Part shown: positions 33,366 to 42,307 of the stretch, in pieces
How the letters are laid out: the number at the start of each line of letters is the position of its first letter
How positions within the stretch are numbered: position 1 is the stretch's first letter
DNA from: Verrucomicrobiales bacterium
GTDB taxonomy: Bacteria; Verrucomicrobiota; Verrucomicrobiia; Verrucomicrobiales; V1-33
Direction: 5' to 3'
Length of the DNA stretch: 64,000 nt
Assembly: GCA_028293125.1 (NCBI GenBank)
Contig: JAQGPJ010000020.1
Location: 1-64,000, forward strand
Notes under the pieces: generated by a model
What the model was told of the DNA's origin: nothing
Database searches by the model: none
Seen by the model: the letters and a program-made list of their open reading frames with translations, nothing else
Position numbers and translations under genes: made by a program

Positions 33366-33860
33366 ATGAGCGATAATCCCTACGCCCCGCCGGGCTCGCA
33401 TATTGGTCAACCCGTGGCCGCTTCGGCACAGAGGGCGTGTCCTTGGCAGGTGGTGGTGGCAGTTTGGCTGGCGACGGTCAACTATGGAATTGGCTTTACG
33501 GCGGTGCTGGCAGCTTGGGATCATGGCTATAGCTCCGATACGGAATTCATCATCTCAATCTTTGGGTCCCTGGGCGTGAGTCTTTGGATCTACTACAGGA
33601 TTTATCAGGGTCGGAATTGGGCGCGGATGATACTGCTGGTCCAGTTTCTGGTAGGCACCGCCATGGTGTCCTCCAGATTTGGTAACATGATGGACCATTC
33701 CGCCATTGAAATGGCGTGGGCGGTCGCCGGAGTGGCGCTTAAGGTCGTGTGTTTATACTTCGTTTTTATTTCCCCGGGCCGGCACTGGTTCCGTCGGCAA
33801 GCCGCCAAGGACACGCCACCTGCATTTCTTGGAACCTCCAAGCCTGAATCCGGGATCTGA
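33366..33860 (+). CDS. hypothetical four-helix membrane protein
   Basis: The 164-residue protein starts MSDNPYAPPGS, an N-terminal motif common in small planctomycete/verrucomicrobial membrane proteins. It then has about four hydrophobic helices (VVVAVWLATVNYGIGFTAVL; FIISIFGSLGVSLWIYYRIY; MILLVQFLVGTAMVSS; MAWAVAGVALKVVCLYFVFI). I do not recognise a function. Its stop lies 7 bases from the stop of the convergent small gene. Confidence 0.75.
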   Translation: MSDNPYAPPGSHIGQPVAASAQRACPWQVVVAVWLATVNYGIGFTAVLAAWDHGYSSDTEFIISIFGSLGVSLWIYYRIYQGRNWARMILLVQFLVGTAMVSSRFGNMMDHSAIEMAWAVAGVALKVVCLYFVFISPGRHWFRRQAAKDTPPAFLGTSKPESGI

Positions 33861-33867
33861 AGAGTGA

Positions 33868-34080
33868 TCAGAGCACCGTGGAGGAATCCTCCCGCTCCAG
33901 CTTGCCCAGCTTCTTTTTCAGAGTCTCCAGTTCGACGGTCATCTGGTGGAGAGTTTTGTAGAACTCGTCCTGAGTTTCGGGGTGCTGGAGTCCGGGCACG
34001 GCGGGGTGGATGCGCATGAACTGCTGGACGATGATGCGGCAGGCGTCGCGGATCTGCTGGATGGCTTCGGGGCGTTCCAT
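33868..34080 (-). CDS. small conserved-looking helical protein
   Basis: The 70-residue product is strongly helical, with a C-terminal coiled coil (YKTLHQMTVELETLKKKLGK). It has no signal or membrane segment. It lies 84 bases downstream of the OmpA-fusion gene on the same strand and may be co-transcribed with it. Codon use and lack of low-complexity junk suggest it is real. I do not recognise the family. Confidence 0.6.
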   Translation of the reverse strand: MERPEAIQQIRDACRIIVQQFMRIHPAVPGLQHPETQDEFYKTLHQMTVELETLKKKLGKLEREDSSTVL

Positions 34081-34164
34081 GGGGAGGATGGCGGTTGGGG
34101 TGGGCTGGACGGAGTGGACTGGGTGCTGGAGTGCTGGAGTGCTGGGCGGTTCCTTCCCGCAGGA

Positions 34165-35826
34165 TCACTCCAATGTAAACCAGAGGACCTCCACGCGGCG
34201 GTTTTTGGTGGAGTCGGTGCCGACGGGTTCCTCCCAGCCACGGCCCACGGTCTCGATGCGGGCGGGGTCGATTTTAAACTGCTCGGTGAGGACGCGCTTG
34301 ATCTCGTTGGCGCGGTCCTGACTGAGCTGCATGGCGCCGAGGGCGGCTTTGCGCAGGACGGCGTCGCCCTGGCTTTTGAACTGCTCGTAGTTGGCGTTGT
34401 CTACGTGACCGCGCAGGCGCAGCTGGCTGCCGGGGCTGATGCGCAGCAGGCGCTGGACATCGGCCAGGCTGGTCTGGTTGAGGGTCTCGGTGGCGATCAG
34501 CTTGGAGGAGTTGGGTTCGAACTGGAAGCGGATGTCCTTGCTGAGGAGGGGATCGGCTTCGATGGAGCCGGTGGAGCTGCTTTTGATAGGGGCGATGGAG
34601 ATGGTCTCGCCGGCGAATTTGCCGCTGTCCGCCGCCGCTTTGAGCGGGGCGGGGTCAATGAACTTCTCATAGCCGGCAGGGTCGGGCAGCAGGTCCTTGC
34701 CATAGGCCACCACGGCGGACTGGTAGATGCCGCCGAAGCTGCCGGCCATGTCGATGGTGCCGGCGAAGTAGGCCTGGTTCTCCGGCAGGTTGGTCAGGTG
34801 GATCTTGACCAGCTCCTCCTGACACTCGGCGGGCTCCCACCCGAAGGCCGTTTTTAGCACCGCGTTGGCGGCCTGGGGATTGGCGCGCACCTGCCGGTTG
34901 CCTTGGAGGATGCCGGCCACCAGGCCGGTGACAATTTTGGGATTGGCCTGCGCGAAGCCTTTGTTCACCAGCAGAATGTCGGACACCACCAGCAGGTTCC
35001 GGTTGCTGGTCAGCAGGCGGGCCTTGCCATCGGAGCCGCTGACCACTTCGGAGGTTTTGGGTGCCCAGGTGACGCAGGCCGCCAAGCGGTTGGCCCCGGA
35101 TTTCACATCCTCCAGAAAGAGGTCGCCGGCGGTGAAGGCGTCGTCGGTGTAAACCAGATTGATCTTGTCAGGCGCGGGGGGGGAGGAGAGGGAGGGCAGG
35201 GGATTGACCCCGATGCCGGCCTCCTGCGCCAGATAGCGCAGGAAAAAATCGGACTCGTTGAACTGGGCGGCGATGGCGGTCCGGCCCGCCAGCTTGTTCA
35301 GGCTTTTGATGTCCGAGCGCACCAGGATGCCGTCCGCGCCGCGCGAATAGCTGATCATCAGCGGGCAGGTGACCTGCAGCTGACGCCCGTAAACCGCCAG
35401 CACATCCGTGGTGGTGGCGCTCGCGGCGAAGCGGCCGGAGTTCAGTCCCGACCAGTCGTCCTGCTCCGCCAGGGCGATACGCACCTTGAATCCATGGTCA
35501 CGGAAGAAGGCGCTGTTCTCCGTGGGCTGGATGCCGCCGTTGGCCAGCAGCAGACCGGCATAGCCGCCGTACTTGCTCAGTTCCAAATCCACGGTGTTGT
35601 CCTTCAGCTGGGCCACGCCCGGCGGACCCAGCGCGGGCACGGCGGTGAGGGTTTCGCTGAGAACGGGCGCGGATTCCCCTGCACTCCCCGGCGGACCTCC
35701 CGACGACGCAGTGTTGTCACCCTGCTTTTTCCGCATCAGCACAAACAGGCCGGACGCGATGAGGACGAGGATGAGGCCGATGGACAGAAGCCTGCCAAGC
35801 GGGCTGGGGGAGGACGGGTTGCTCAT
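34165..35826 (-). CDS. substrate-binding-protein / OmpA fusion
   Basis: The 553-residue protein starts with a membrane anchor (LLSIGLILVLIASGLFVLMR) and a Ser/Gly-rich linker. A periplasmic binding domain of the nitrate/taurine (NMT1/SsuA-like) type follows, about residues 75-400: ELSKYGGYAGLLLANGGIQP, GILVRSDIKSLNKLAGRTAI, DKINLVYTDDAFTAGDLFLE, VVSDILLVNKGFAQANPKIV. The C-terminus (about 440-553) is an OmpA/MotB peptidoglycan-binding domain (FEPNSSKLIATETLNQTSLA; RLRGHVDNANYEQFKSQGDA; LSQDRANEIKRVLTEQFKID; RIETVGRGWEEPVGTDSTKN). No ABC permease or ATPase lies nearby, so it may sense or hold a ligand at the wall instead of importing it. The ATG at 35826 begins the anchor. Confidence 0.85.
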   Translation of the reverse strand: MSNPSSPSPLGRLLSIGLILVLIASGLFVLMRKKQGDNTASSGGPPGSAGESAPVLSETLTAVPALGPPGVAQLKDNTVDLELSKYGGYAGLLLANGGIQPTENSAFFRDHGFKVRIALAEQDDWSGLNSGRFAASATTTDVLAVYGRQLQVTCPLMISYSRGADGILVRSDIKSLNKLAGRTAIAAQFNESDFFLRYLAQEAGIGVNPLPSLSSPPAPDKINLVYTDDAFTAGDLFLEDVKSGANRLAACVTWAPKTSEVVSGSDGKARLLTSNRNLLVVSDILLVNKGFAQANPKIVTGLVAGILQGNRQVRANPQAANAVLKTAFGWEPAECQEELVKIHLTNLPENQAYFAGTIDMAGSFGGIYQSAVVAYGKDLLPDPAGYEKFIDPAPLKAAADSGKFAGETISIAPIKSSSTGSIEADPLLSKDIRFQFEPNSSKLIATETLNQTSLADVQRLLRISPGSQLRLRGHVDNANYEQFKSQGDAVLRKAALGAMQLSQDRANEIKRVLTEQFKIDPARIETVGRGWEEPVGTDSTKNRRVEVLWFTLE

Positions 35827-36121
35827 GGAGGCAGGATGGACGCCGATCCGCCGCCAGTCATTTATAAATTTGGCCGGGATTCCGCACCCCTTCATGCAAA
35901 CAAGGCACCGTGCCGGGGGGAATATGGAACTCCTCCAAGGCCCGATTGGACGTTGAGGGAGGCAATTCAGGTGGTGAATGCAGCAACCAGCACCAATTTT
36001 TTGCAATTTCGATTGTCTTGCTGTTGAATCAAACCATGTTTGATATGGAGGCTCGGCCGAGAGTAAACTGTGTTCCGCATTGGAACCAAGAGACTCAAAG
36101 GCATTGCCTCCTTGTTTTTTA

Positions 36122-37063
36122 TTAGAGTGCGCGCCGGCTCCCTGGTTCAGTCAAGTCCGGAACGCAAGTAATACCAAAGCTTCGAAAGGTATGTTTGGTA
36201 TAGCGGTTATAGCCATCACCTATCCACTTCAGCTTATTGATTCGTTCTCCGAAACGGACCGCAATCTCGTCACGTGACGGTGCATCCATCTCGCCGGCTC
36301 TGCGGTATCCCCAGTTCAGGGCGTAAAGGACCACATCCGCCATGTGGACTGGAACCGTCATATTTGAGGCTGCAAAAAAGGGGGAGGGCACAATCCAGGT
36401 GGCGCGCTCCCTTCCGGTCACAGTATCAGAAAAATACTGCTCAAGTTTCCTGACAAACCGACGGTCAGCTGTCCCCGCCACTTCGTCCAAGACTAAAATT
36501 CCCTGCTGCCTGTGATGTTCGAGAAAATAGAAAAATCTTTCCAGCAAAAAGACATGATCTTTCCGTAGAATTTCAGGACTGTCTGCGCCGGCAGGCGGGC
36601 GCGGTGTCCCTTTTGGGACGGCGGCAGCGAAAATTTTAGCCTGATACCGCTCCAAAATTTCAAAAATCCCATCCGCCATGGCAAGGCATGCCTGCCCAAA
36701 AGCGGTGAAATGATGCCTGCGGGGTGTTTTTCTTTCCAAGCCCGCGTGCAAAAAAGCACGGCAATTCCGCTGGCGCACCACATCCTCCATAGGCTCCGAC
36801 TGGGCAGCCCATTTGAAACGGTCCCTGCACAGCAGGTGCATTCCTTTAGCTTCGGATTTGAAGTCATGCAGTCTCGCTCCAAAACAAGCATTCTCCAAGC
36901 GGGAGGCTTCCTGAATCAGAGGCCAAAGCTTGTTTTCAGCTATGGCAAATCCGCCGCGGACCTCATACGGCATCCGCTGATGATCGTGTCCGCTTTCATC
37001 CATGAAGAGTAACCAAGCCATTGGGGCAGTGATAGCCGCCTCCGGCTGTTCTTCAAGTTTCAT
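36122..37063 (-). CDS. DUF3800 domain protein
   Basis: This 313-residue protein has the DUF3800 hallmarks: an N-terminal FMDESGHDH (about residue 20), central GILVLDEVAGTADRRFVRKL and C-terminal VPVHMADVVLYALNWGYRRA. The acidic residues in these three motifs form an RNase H-like active site in the proposed fold. DUF3800 proteins are often found on mobile elements and in defence-rich regions, but their activity is not established. Its ATG overlaps the stop of the upstream short ORF (ATGA). Base composition here is visibly more A/T-rich than flanking genes, consistent with horizontal transfer. Confidence 0.85.
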   Translation of the reverse strand: MKLEEQPEAAITAPMAWLLFMDESGHDHQRMPYEVRGGFAIAENKLWPLIQEASRLENACFGARLHDFKSEAKGMHLLCRDRFKWAAQSEPMEDVVRQRNCRAFLHAGLERKTPRRHHFTAFGQACLAMADGIFEILERYQAKIFAAAVPKGTPRPPAGADSPEILRKDHVFLLERFFYFLEHHRQQGILVLDEVAGTADRRFVRKLEQYFSDTVTGRERATWIVPSPFFAASNMTVPVHMADVVLYALNWGYRRAGEMDAPSRDEIAVRFGERINKLKWIGDGYNRYTKHTFRSFGITCVPDLTEPGSRRAL

Positions 37064-37428
37064 TGGAGGACAATTGGAAAAGTCATAAGTTGGGAAATTT
37101 TGTGAGCTGGAATGCGTGATGGGATCTGTGAAGCCGTAATCATCCAGTCAAGGCACAGTTCGCGAATTTCAAATCCGACGGGGCAGCGGTATCCCAGTGT
37201 GGAGTTTCCAAGATCCCCGGAGCCTACGGCCCACCAAGGCAGGCATAATGCAGACCACCGGGTATGCGGACAGCTTTCCACCCATTCCAAAAGCTGAGCC
37301 GCCTGCCATTTTTTCCCCAGTCTATTTGGCTGTTGCGGCCGCCTTCCTGAACTTCTGTGTCTGAGCCAAATCTTGGTCGAGGGATACTGATTTGGGTTGA
37401 GCTGCCATGGCAGCCTGCACACGGCCAC
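37060..37428 (-). CDS. possible small protein coupled to DUF3800 gene
   Basis: This frame (122 codons from a GTG at 37428) ends in ATGA overlap with the DUF3800 gene. Its second half (KKWQAAQLLEWVESCPHTRW; CPVGFEIRELCLDWMITASQ) looks protein-like. The first part (NPNQYPSTKIWLRHRSSGRR) does not, and it overlaps a better-looking short frame on the same strand. The true start may therefore be internal, or a frameshift joins the two frames. I do not recognise a family. Confidence 0.38.
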   Translation of the reverse strand: MAVCRLPWQLNPNQYPSTKIWLRHRSSGRRPQQPNRLGKKWQAAQLLEWVESCPHTRWSALCLPWWAVGSGDLGNSTLGYRCPVGFEIRELCLDWMITASQIPSRIPAHKISQLMTFPIVLQ

Positions 37429-37498
37429 GGACGCCAGCGAACGAGCGTATCGTCTTCAGATCCAAAAAGATCTCCTGTTTGTTTTTCCCATTCTCCAT
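37322..37498 (-). CDS. possible 58-residue protein at head of the DUF3800 cassette
   Basis: Starting at an ATG (complement of 37496-37498), the frame gives MENGKNKQEIFLDLKTIRSL followed by a basic, Ala/Gln-rich helix, and ends KAAATAK with TAG. Its composition looks more natural than the overlapping longer frame. It could be a small partner protein in the cassette or the front half of a frameshifted gene with the following frame. No family match. Confidence 0.35.
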   Translation of the reverse strand: MENGKNKQEIFLDLKTIRSFAGVRGRVQAAMAAQPKSVSLDQDLAQTQKFRKAAATAK

Positions 37499-37689
37499 TC
37501 TTACAGTTCCCGGCAGCTTCGGTCAAGCGGGAGGCACTGCAACCCCCGGTGAAGGGCGTTTCAGTCCGGATAATCCAAGGGTGTGCCTGGGAAGTCTAAA
37601 GTCTGAATCTGAAAAACGCACTTGTTCAGGCGAACTTTAATTGCGGCCCCGCCGGTGATTGAGTATGGAAGGAGGGTTATCTCCAGCCC

Positions 37690-39990
37690 ATGCTTGCTTC
37701 CGCTCCCGCCCCCGCCTCCGATCTTCTGCCGCGCCTGCTGAAGGAGCACTTTGGTTACGACACGTTCCGGCCGCTTCAGGAGGAGATCATCCGCACCACC
37801 ATGGCAGGGCGGGATGTGCTGGCGCTGCTACCCACGGGCGGGGGCAAGTCGCTGTGCTTTCAGCTGCCAGCCATGGTGGGGCAGGGGCTCACGCTGGTGG
37901 TGTCCCCGCTGATCGCGCTGATGAAGGATCAGGTGGACCAGCTGACGACGGCGGGCATTCCAGCCACGTTTCTGAACTCCACGCTGGACGCCATGGAGGC
38001 CAGAAACCGGCTTCAGGGGCTGAATGCGGGGCGCTACCGGCTGCTCTATGCGGCTCCCGAGCGGGTGATGCTGCCCGGTTTTCTGGAGGATTTGAAGCGC
38101 TGGAACGTGGAGCGGGTGGCCATTGACGAGGCGCACTGCATCAGTGAGTGGGGACATGATTTCCGACCGGAGTACCGGCAGCTGCCGGCTCTGCGGGAGG
38201 TGCTGCCGGGGGTGCCGTTTCTGGCGCTCACGGCCACAGCCACGGATCAGGTGCGTGGGGACATTGAGGACCATCTGGAACTGCGGAATCCTGAGCGGTT
38301 CACGGCCAGCTTCAACCGGCCTAATCTGACCTACCGGGTGGAGACCAAAACGCAGGCCTATGACCAGGTGCGGAAATTCCTCGAATCCCGCCCGGACGAC
38401 AGCGGCATCATTTACTGCCAGTCCCGGAAATCCACGGAGCAGCTGGCGGACCGATTGACGGCTGACGGCATTCCGGCGCTGCCCTATCATGCGGGACTGG
38501 ACCAGCCGGTGCGGGCCGGGAACCAGGACCGGTTCCTGCGCGACGGCGTGCGCGTGGTCTGCGCCACCATCGCCTTCGGCATGGGCATCAACAAACCCAA
38601 CGTCCGGTTTGTGGTGCATTACGACCTGCCGAAAAACCTGGAGGGCTACTATCAGGAGACCGGCCGGGCGGGGCGCGATGGACTGCCGGGCGAATGCCTG
38701 CTGCTCTTCAGCGCGGCGGATGTGGCCAAGCACCTGAGCTTCCTGCGCGAGATGCCCGATCCCGCCGAGTCCGCGCGCTCGCGGCATCTGCTGGATCAGG
38801 TGGTGCATTACGCCGAGTGCTCCGGCTGCCGCCGCCGGGTGCTGCTGGATTATTTCAGCGAGGAATACCCGGACGCGAACTGCGGATCCTGCGACAACTG
38901 CCTGACTCCGCGCGTGACCTTCGACGGCACCGTGGCCGCTCAGAAGCTGCTCTCCTGCGTGCTGCGGGCCAATCAGGCCAGCCGCTGGCAGTTCGGGCTG
39001 GGCCATTATTGTGATATCCTGCTGGGGGCCAACACCGAGGGCATCCGGCGTCAGGACCATCAGAATCTGAGCACTTACGGCATCGGCGCGGAATTGAAAA
39101 AACCCGCCTGGCAGGCCATCGGGCGCGAACTGGTGCGGCTGGGCTTCCTGCACTCCGACGCCACCCGCATGGGCAGTCTGAGCCTGACGGAGCAGGGAAT
39201 GTCCGCCCTGAAATCGCGCGCCAAATTCATCCTGACCCAGCCGGACACGGCGGACACCGGCGGGTCCAAACGCCGATCCGAAGCCCTCAAAGCAGGAAGC
39301 ATAGATTGCGACGAGGCCCTGTTCCAGTCCCTGCGCACCCTGCGCCGGGAACTGGCGGAGGCACGGTCCGTGCCGCCGTATGTCATCTTCGGGGACGTGA
39401 CGCTCCGCCACATGGCCCGTGACTATCCCTGCACGGAAAGTGAATTCGCCGGAATCCCCGGCGTGGGCAGCCGGAAGCTGGCCGATTTCGGTCAGGAGTT
39501 CATGCAGGCCATCCGCCGCCATGTGGCGGCGCACGGACAGCGCGGCTTTGGCGCTCAGGTCAAGGGTCCGTCAGTGTTCACCCCGTCCACTGCGTCCCCC
39601 CAGTCCACTCAGTCCATTGCGGCGGCTCCCGCCGCCCGCCCGCCGGCCAAGGCCCCCGCCGCCCCGAGGCAATCCGCCTCCGACACCGTAGCGGAAACCC
39701 TCCGCCTTTACCGCGGCGGCGTCCGGGACATGCGGGAACTGGCCGCGGCCCGCAGCCTGGCGGAGACCACCGTGGTCAGCCACCTCGCCAAAGCCATCGC
39801 CGACGGCGGCGGGGAAGGGTTTGAAGTGGAGGAGTTTCTGGACCCCGCCGACCTGCCGGAGCTGGACCGCCTCTTCGCCGGGGCCGGCCAGATGGAGGTG
39901 CTGAAGCCCATCAAGGACTTGGCCGGGGACCGCTTCACCTATACACAACTTCATTTTTTCCGCGCTTTCCGGCTGGCGGGCAAAATCTAA
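37690..39990 (+). CDS. recQ: ATP-dependent DNA helicase RecQ
   Basis: RecQ is a 3'-5' DNA helicase for recombination and replication restart. The 766-residue protein has the Q motif (FGYDTFRPLQEEII), Walker A (PTGGGKSLCFQLPA), the DEAH box (AIDEAHCISEWGHDFRPEY) and motif VI (YYQETGRAGRDG). Next come the zinc-binding RQC region (YAECSGCRRR, NCGSCDNC), a winged helix (SRWQFGLGHYCDILLGANTE), an HRDC domain (about residues 545-620) and a C-terminal helix-turn-helix module (AETLRLYRGGVRDMRELAAA). A purine-rich GGAAGGAGGG lies about 15 bases before the ATG. It is longer than E. coli RecQ because of the added C-terminal domain and Pro/Ala linker. Confidence 0.96.
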   Translation: MLASAPAPASDLLPRLLKEHFGYDTFRPLQEEIIRTTMAGRDVLALLPTGGGKSLCFQLPAMVGQGLTLVVSPLIALMKDQVDQLTTAGIPATFLNSTLDAMEARNRLQGLNAGRYRLLYAAPERVMLPGFLEDLKRWNVERVAIDEAHCISEWGHDFRPEYRQLPALREVLPGVPFLALTATATDQVRGDIEDHLELRNPERFTASFNRPNLTYRVETKTQAYDQVRKFLESRPDDSGIIYCQSRKSTEQLADRLTADGIPALPYHAGLDQPVRAGNQDRFLRDGVRVVCATIAFGMGINKPNVRFVVHYDLPKNLEGYYQETGRAGRDGLPGECLLLFSAADVAKHLSFLREMPDPAESARSRHLLDQVVHYAECSGCRRRVLLDYFSEEYPDANCGSCDNCLTPRVTFDGTVAAQKLLSCVLRANQASRWQFGLGHYCDILLGANTEGIRRQDHQNLSTYGIGAELKKPAWQAIGRELVRLGFLHSDATRMGSLSLTEQGMSALKSRAKFILTQPDTADTGGSKRRSEALKAGSIDCDEALFQSLRTLRRELAEARSVPPYVIFGDVTLRHMARDYPCTESEFAGIPGVGSRKLADFGQEFMQAIRRHVAAHGQRGFGAQVKGPSVFTPSTASPQSTQSIAAAPAARPPAKAPAAPRQSASDTVAETLRLYRGGVRDMRELAAARSLAETTVVSHLAKAIADGGGEGFEVEEFLDPADLPELDRLFAGAGQMEVLKPIKDLAGDRFTYTQLHFFRAFRLAGKI

Positions 39991-40084
39991 AGTGGTCACC
40001 TCTCCCATCCATCCCGTCTCATCTCATACCGCTCCACCGCCTTCTCTTTCCTTCCACTGTCCCGCCCTGTTCCTGCCGTTATCC

Positions 40085-40702
40085 ATGAAGCTTTCCGCGT
40101 CCCTGTTTTTCCTGACCGCCGCCCTCTGCTCTGCCGGCGGAAAATCCCCGCTTGCCCCGCTGCCGGCGTCCGGCGGCGCGTCCGGAATTGATGATCCCGC
40201 CGACCACTGGACGGTGGAGGTGCAGACCGGCGTACTTTGGCAGGCGGGGGGGAACACCACCATCGACTATGTCATCCTGCCGCAGATCCTCTCCATCCGC
40301 ACACCCGAGCATTTCCGCATGACGCTGGGCGAGGGGGAGCTGACGCTGCGCGCCGGCTTCAACCTGCTGGTGGAGCCCATCGCGCGGGGGCCGGAGTCGG
40401 CCTATCTGGGCTTCTCCTTCAGCCCGACCTTGGAATACTGGCTGCCATCCAAAAAGGCCGCCTTCTTCATCAGTTCCGGCGGAGGCATGGGCTGGGTGGA
40501 CAGTCAGGATGTGCCCGGAGCCCAAGGCCAGGACCGCACGCTCAACTGGTTCGCCCAGGCCGGTCTGCGCTGGTACATCCGTCCCAACCTCGCAGTGATG
40601 GGCAGCTGCTTCTTCCAGCATATGTCCAATGGGGGAGCCACCGATCCCAATCCCGGCATCGATGCCGTCGGCCCCATGATGGGGCTGACCTGGCATTTCT
40701 AA
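40085..40702 (+). CDS. PagL-like acyloxyacyl hydrolase / outer membrane protein
   Basis: The 205-residue product has a signal peptide (LFFLTAALCSAGG) and an outer-membrane barrel-like pattern. Near the C-terminus comes FFQHMSNGGATDPNPGIDAV, the catalytic His/Ser region of PagL lipid A 3-O-deacylases (H-x-S-N-G, followed by NPG.). It ends in MMGLTWHF with a terminal Phe, as outer membrane barrels do. PagL removes the 3-position acyl chain of lipid A. The start at 40085 begins the signal peptide; upstream in-frame sequence is low complexity. It lies 94 bases downstream of recQ. Confidence 0.82.
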   Translation: MKLSASLFFLTAALCSAGGKSPLAPLPASGGASGIDDPADHWTVEVQTGVLWQAGGNTTIDYVILPQILSIRTPEHFRMTLGEGELTLRAGFNLLVEPIARGPESAYLGFSFSPTLEYWLPSKKAAFFISSGGGMGWVDSQDVPGAQGQDRTLNWFAQAGLRWYIRPNLAVMGSCFFQHMSNGGATDPNPGIDAVGPMMGLTWHF

Positions 40703-40750
40703 ACGGTGCTGCAAGGCAGGGCACAGCACGGCGCCGGGCCACCCCGGTTC

Positions 40751-41158
40751 CTACTCTTTCCGCTCCACCCACGGTCTGACGGCCAAGGCAACCCAGCCGC
40801 CGATCAGCAGCAGGCCGCCCAGAGGGGTGACCGGGCCCAGCCATTTCCAGCCCACGGTGCTGAGGGGATAGAGACTGCCGCTGAACAGAAGGATGCCCCC
40901 CAGCATCAGCCACCAAGCCACGCGGTTGGCCCGCTCTTTGGCTCCCGCGATCCAGAGCATCACCACAGCGTGCAGCAGATGGTAAAGCACGGCGGTGCGC
41001 CAGTTGTCCGGGCCGCGCGCGGTTTTCTCCAGCACCTCCCGCAGGGCATGAGCGCCGAAGGCCCCCAGCATGACGCCCAAGGCCGCGACAGCGGCGGAGG
41101 CGCGGGCGGCATGTCCCTGAATGAAAAAGCTTGAGGGGGAGGGGGGAGAGGAGTTCAT
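40751..41158 (-). CDS. DUF423 membrane protein
   Basis: This 135-residue protein has four hydrophobic helices and the DUF423 signature: LGVMLGAFGAHALREVLEKT, WRTAVLYHLLHAVVMLWIAG and LLFSGSLYPLSTVGWKWLGP. The family has unknown function. It ends in TAG and is convergent with the PagL-like gene. Confidence 0.92.
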   Translation of the reverse strand: MNSSPPSPSSFFIQGHAARASAAVAALGVMLGAFGAHALREVLEKTARGPDNWRTAVLYHLLHAVVMLWIAGAKERANRVAWWLMLGGILLFSGSLYPLSTVGWKWLGPVTPLGGLLLIGGWVALAVRPWVERKE

Positions 41159-41310
41159 GCCTGGAACAACTCCGACTGGCCCGTGGCGTCAATGCGGGAG
41201 TGCTCCGGCGGTCCTGTCATCCGGGAATGGAGAACTTTCCGGCCTTCCCTGGCTCCACGCCGCTCCCCCTTATCGCCCTCCATTTCTCCTTTCCTCTCCA
41301 TCTCCTCACC

Positions 41311-42168
41311 TCACCTCCGCTTCGGCGGATTGTGGGGATTCAGGCGGATGCCGGGGGATTCAAAGCGGATGCGGCGGTCGCGGAAGAGGGCTCCGAGCGC
41401 CTGTTTGAAGGCTTTCTTGCTGGTCTGGAAGACATCGCGGATCTCCTCCGGCGGGCTGTTGTCGTCGTAGGGCAGGTAGCCGTCCTGGGCCTTCAGCATC
41501 TCCAGGATCTGCTCCGCCAGAGGCTTGACCCGCTGGTAGCCGGCGGGGTCGAGGGTCAGATCGATCTTTCCATCGGGCCGCACCATCTGCACATAGCCCT
41601 CCAGCTTCTGGCCGGGCACCAGCGGGAACGCCAGGGCGGTGCGGTAAAGCAGACCCCAATGGGTGTTCTCCACGATGGCCTTGCAGCCCAGATCCGTTTC
41701 CGAGGCGATCATCAGGCTGACCTTCTGCCCATTGTCAAAATACGGCGGTGTGCGGTCCAGAAAGCGGTCCAGCCGCATGGAGGCCGCCATGCGGTCGCTG
41801 CGGCGGTCCACATACACGCGCACCACGATGCGGTCGCCGGGGGCCACATAGCCCACCTGCTCGTTCATGGGCAGCAGCAGATCCTTGTCGAGCCCCCACG
41901 CCAGAAACGCGCCAATGCCCGGATTCCACGCCACCACGTCCAGCGCCGCGAAATCCCCGTCCATGGCCAGCGGGCGCTGGGTGGTCGCCACCAGGCGGTC
42001 CTCGGAGTCCCGGTGCACAAACACCTCCAGCACATCGTCCAGCCCGGCGGTCGGCGGCACAAAGCGCCGGGGCAGCAGGATTTCCCCAGCCTCCCCGCCA
42101 TCCAGATACAGTCCCTGCACGGAGTCCCGCACGACGGGCAATCGATTCATTTTTCCTAGTTCGGCCAT
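41311..42168 (-). CDS. CvfB-like S1 RNA-binding protein
   Basis: The 285-residue protein follows the CvfB architecture: tandem S1-like domains (GEILLPRRFVPPTAGLDDVL; FLAWGLDKDLLLPMNEQVGY; PFVxG-type YVQMVRPDGKIDLTLDPAGY) and a C-terminal winged-helix region (DGYLPYDDNSPPEEIRDVFQ, SKKAFKQALGALFRDRRIRF). CvfB binds RNA and affects virulence-factor expression in Staphylococcus; in other bacteria the role is unclear. An internal ATG at 42150 is an alternative start. Confidence 0.93.
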   Translation of the reverse strand: MAELGKMNRLPVVRDSVQGLYLDGGEAGEILLPRRFVPPTAGLDDVLEVFVHRDSEDRLVATTQRPLAMDGDFAALDVVAWNPGIGAFLAWGLDKDLLLPMNEQVGYVAPGDRIVVRVYVDRRSDRMAASMRLDRFLDRTPPYFDNGQKVSLMIASETDLGCKAIVENTHWGLLYRTALAFPLVPGQKLEGYVQMVRPDGKIDLTLDPAGYQRVKPLAEQILEMLKAQDGYLPYDDNSPPEEIRDVFQTSKKAFKQALGALFRDRRIRFESPGIRLNPHNPPKRR

Positions 42169-42307
42169 GTCCTCCCGCCATTAGCACGCTTCGCCCGCTC
42201 TGTCTTGCGCCATCCTGCGTCATTCGGCGGGGAGTCCGGAGTGGGGGGCCGGACCCGCGGACAGCCTGCGGTTGCCTTGCGGGACGGGGACCGGCAGAGT
42301 TTTCCCT

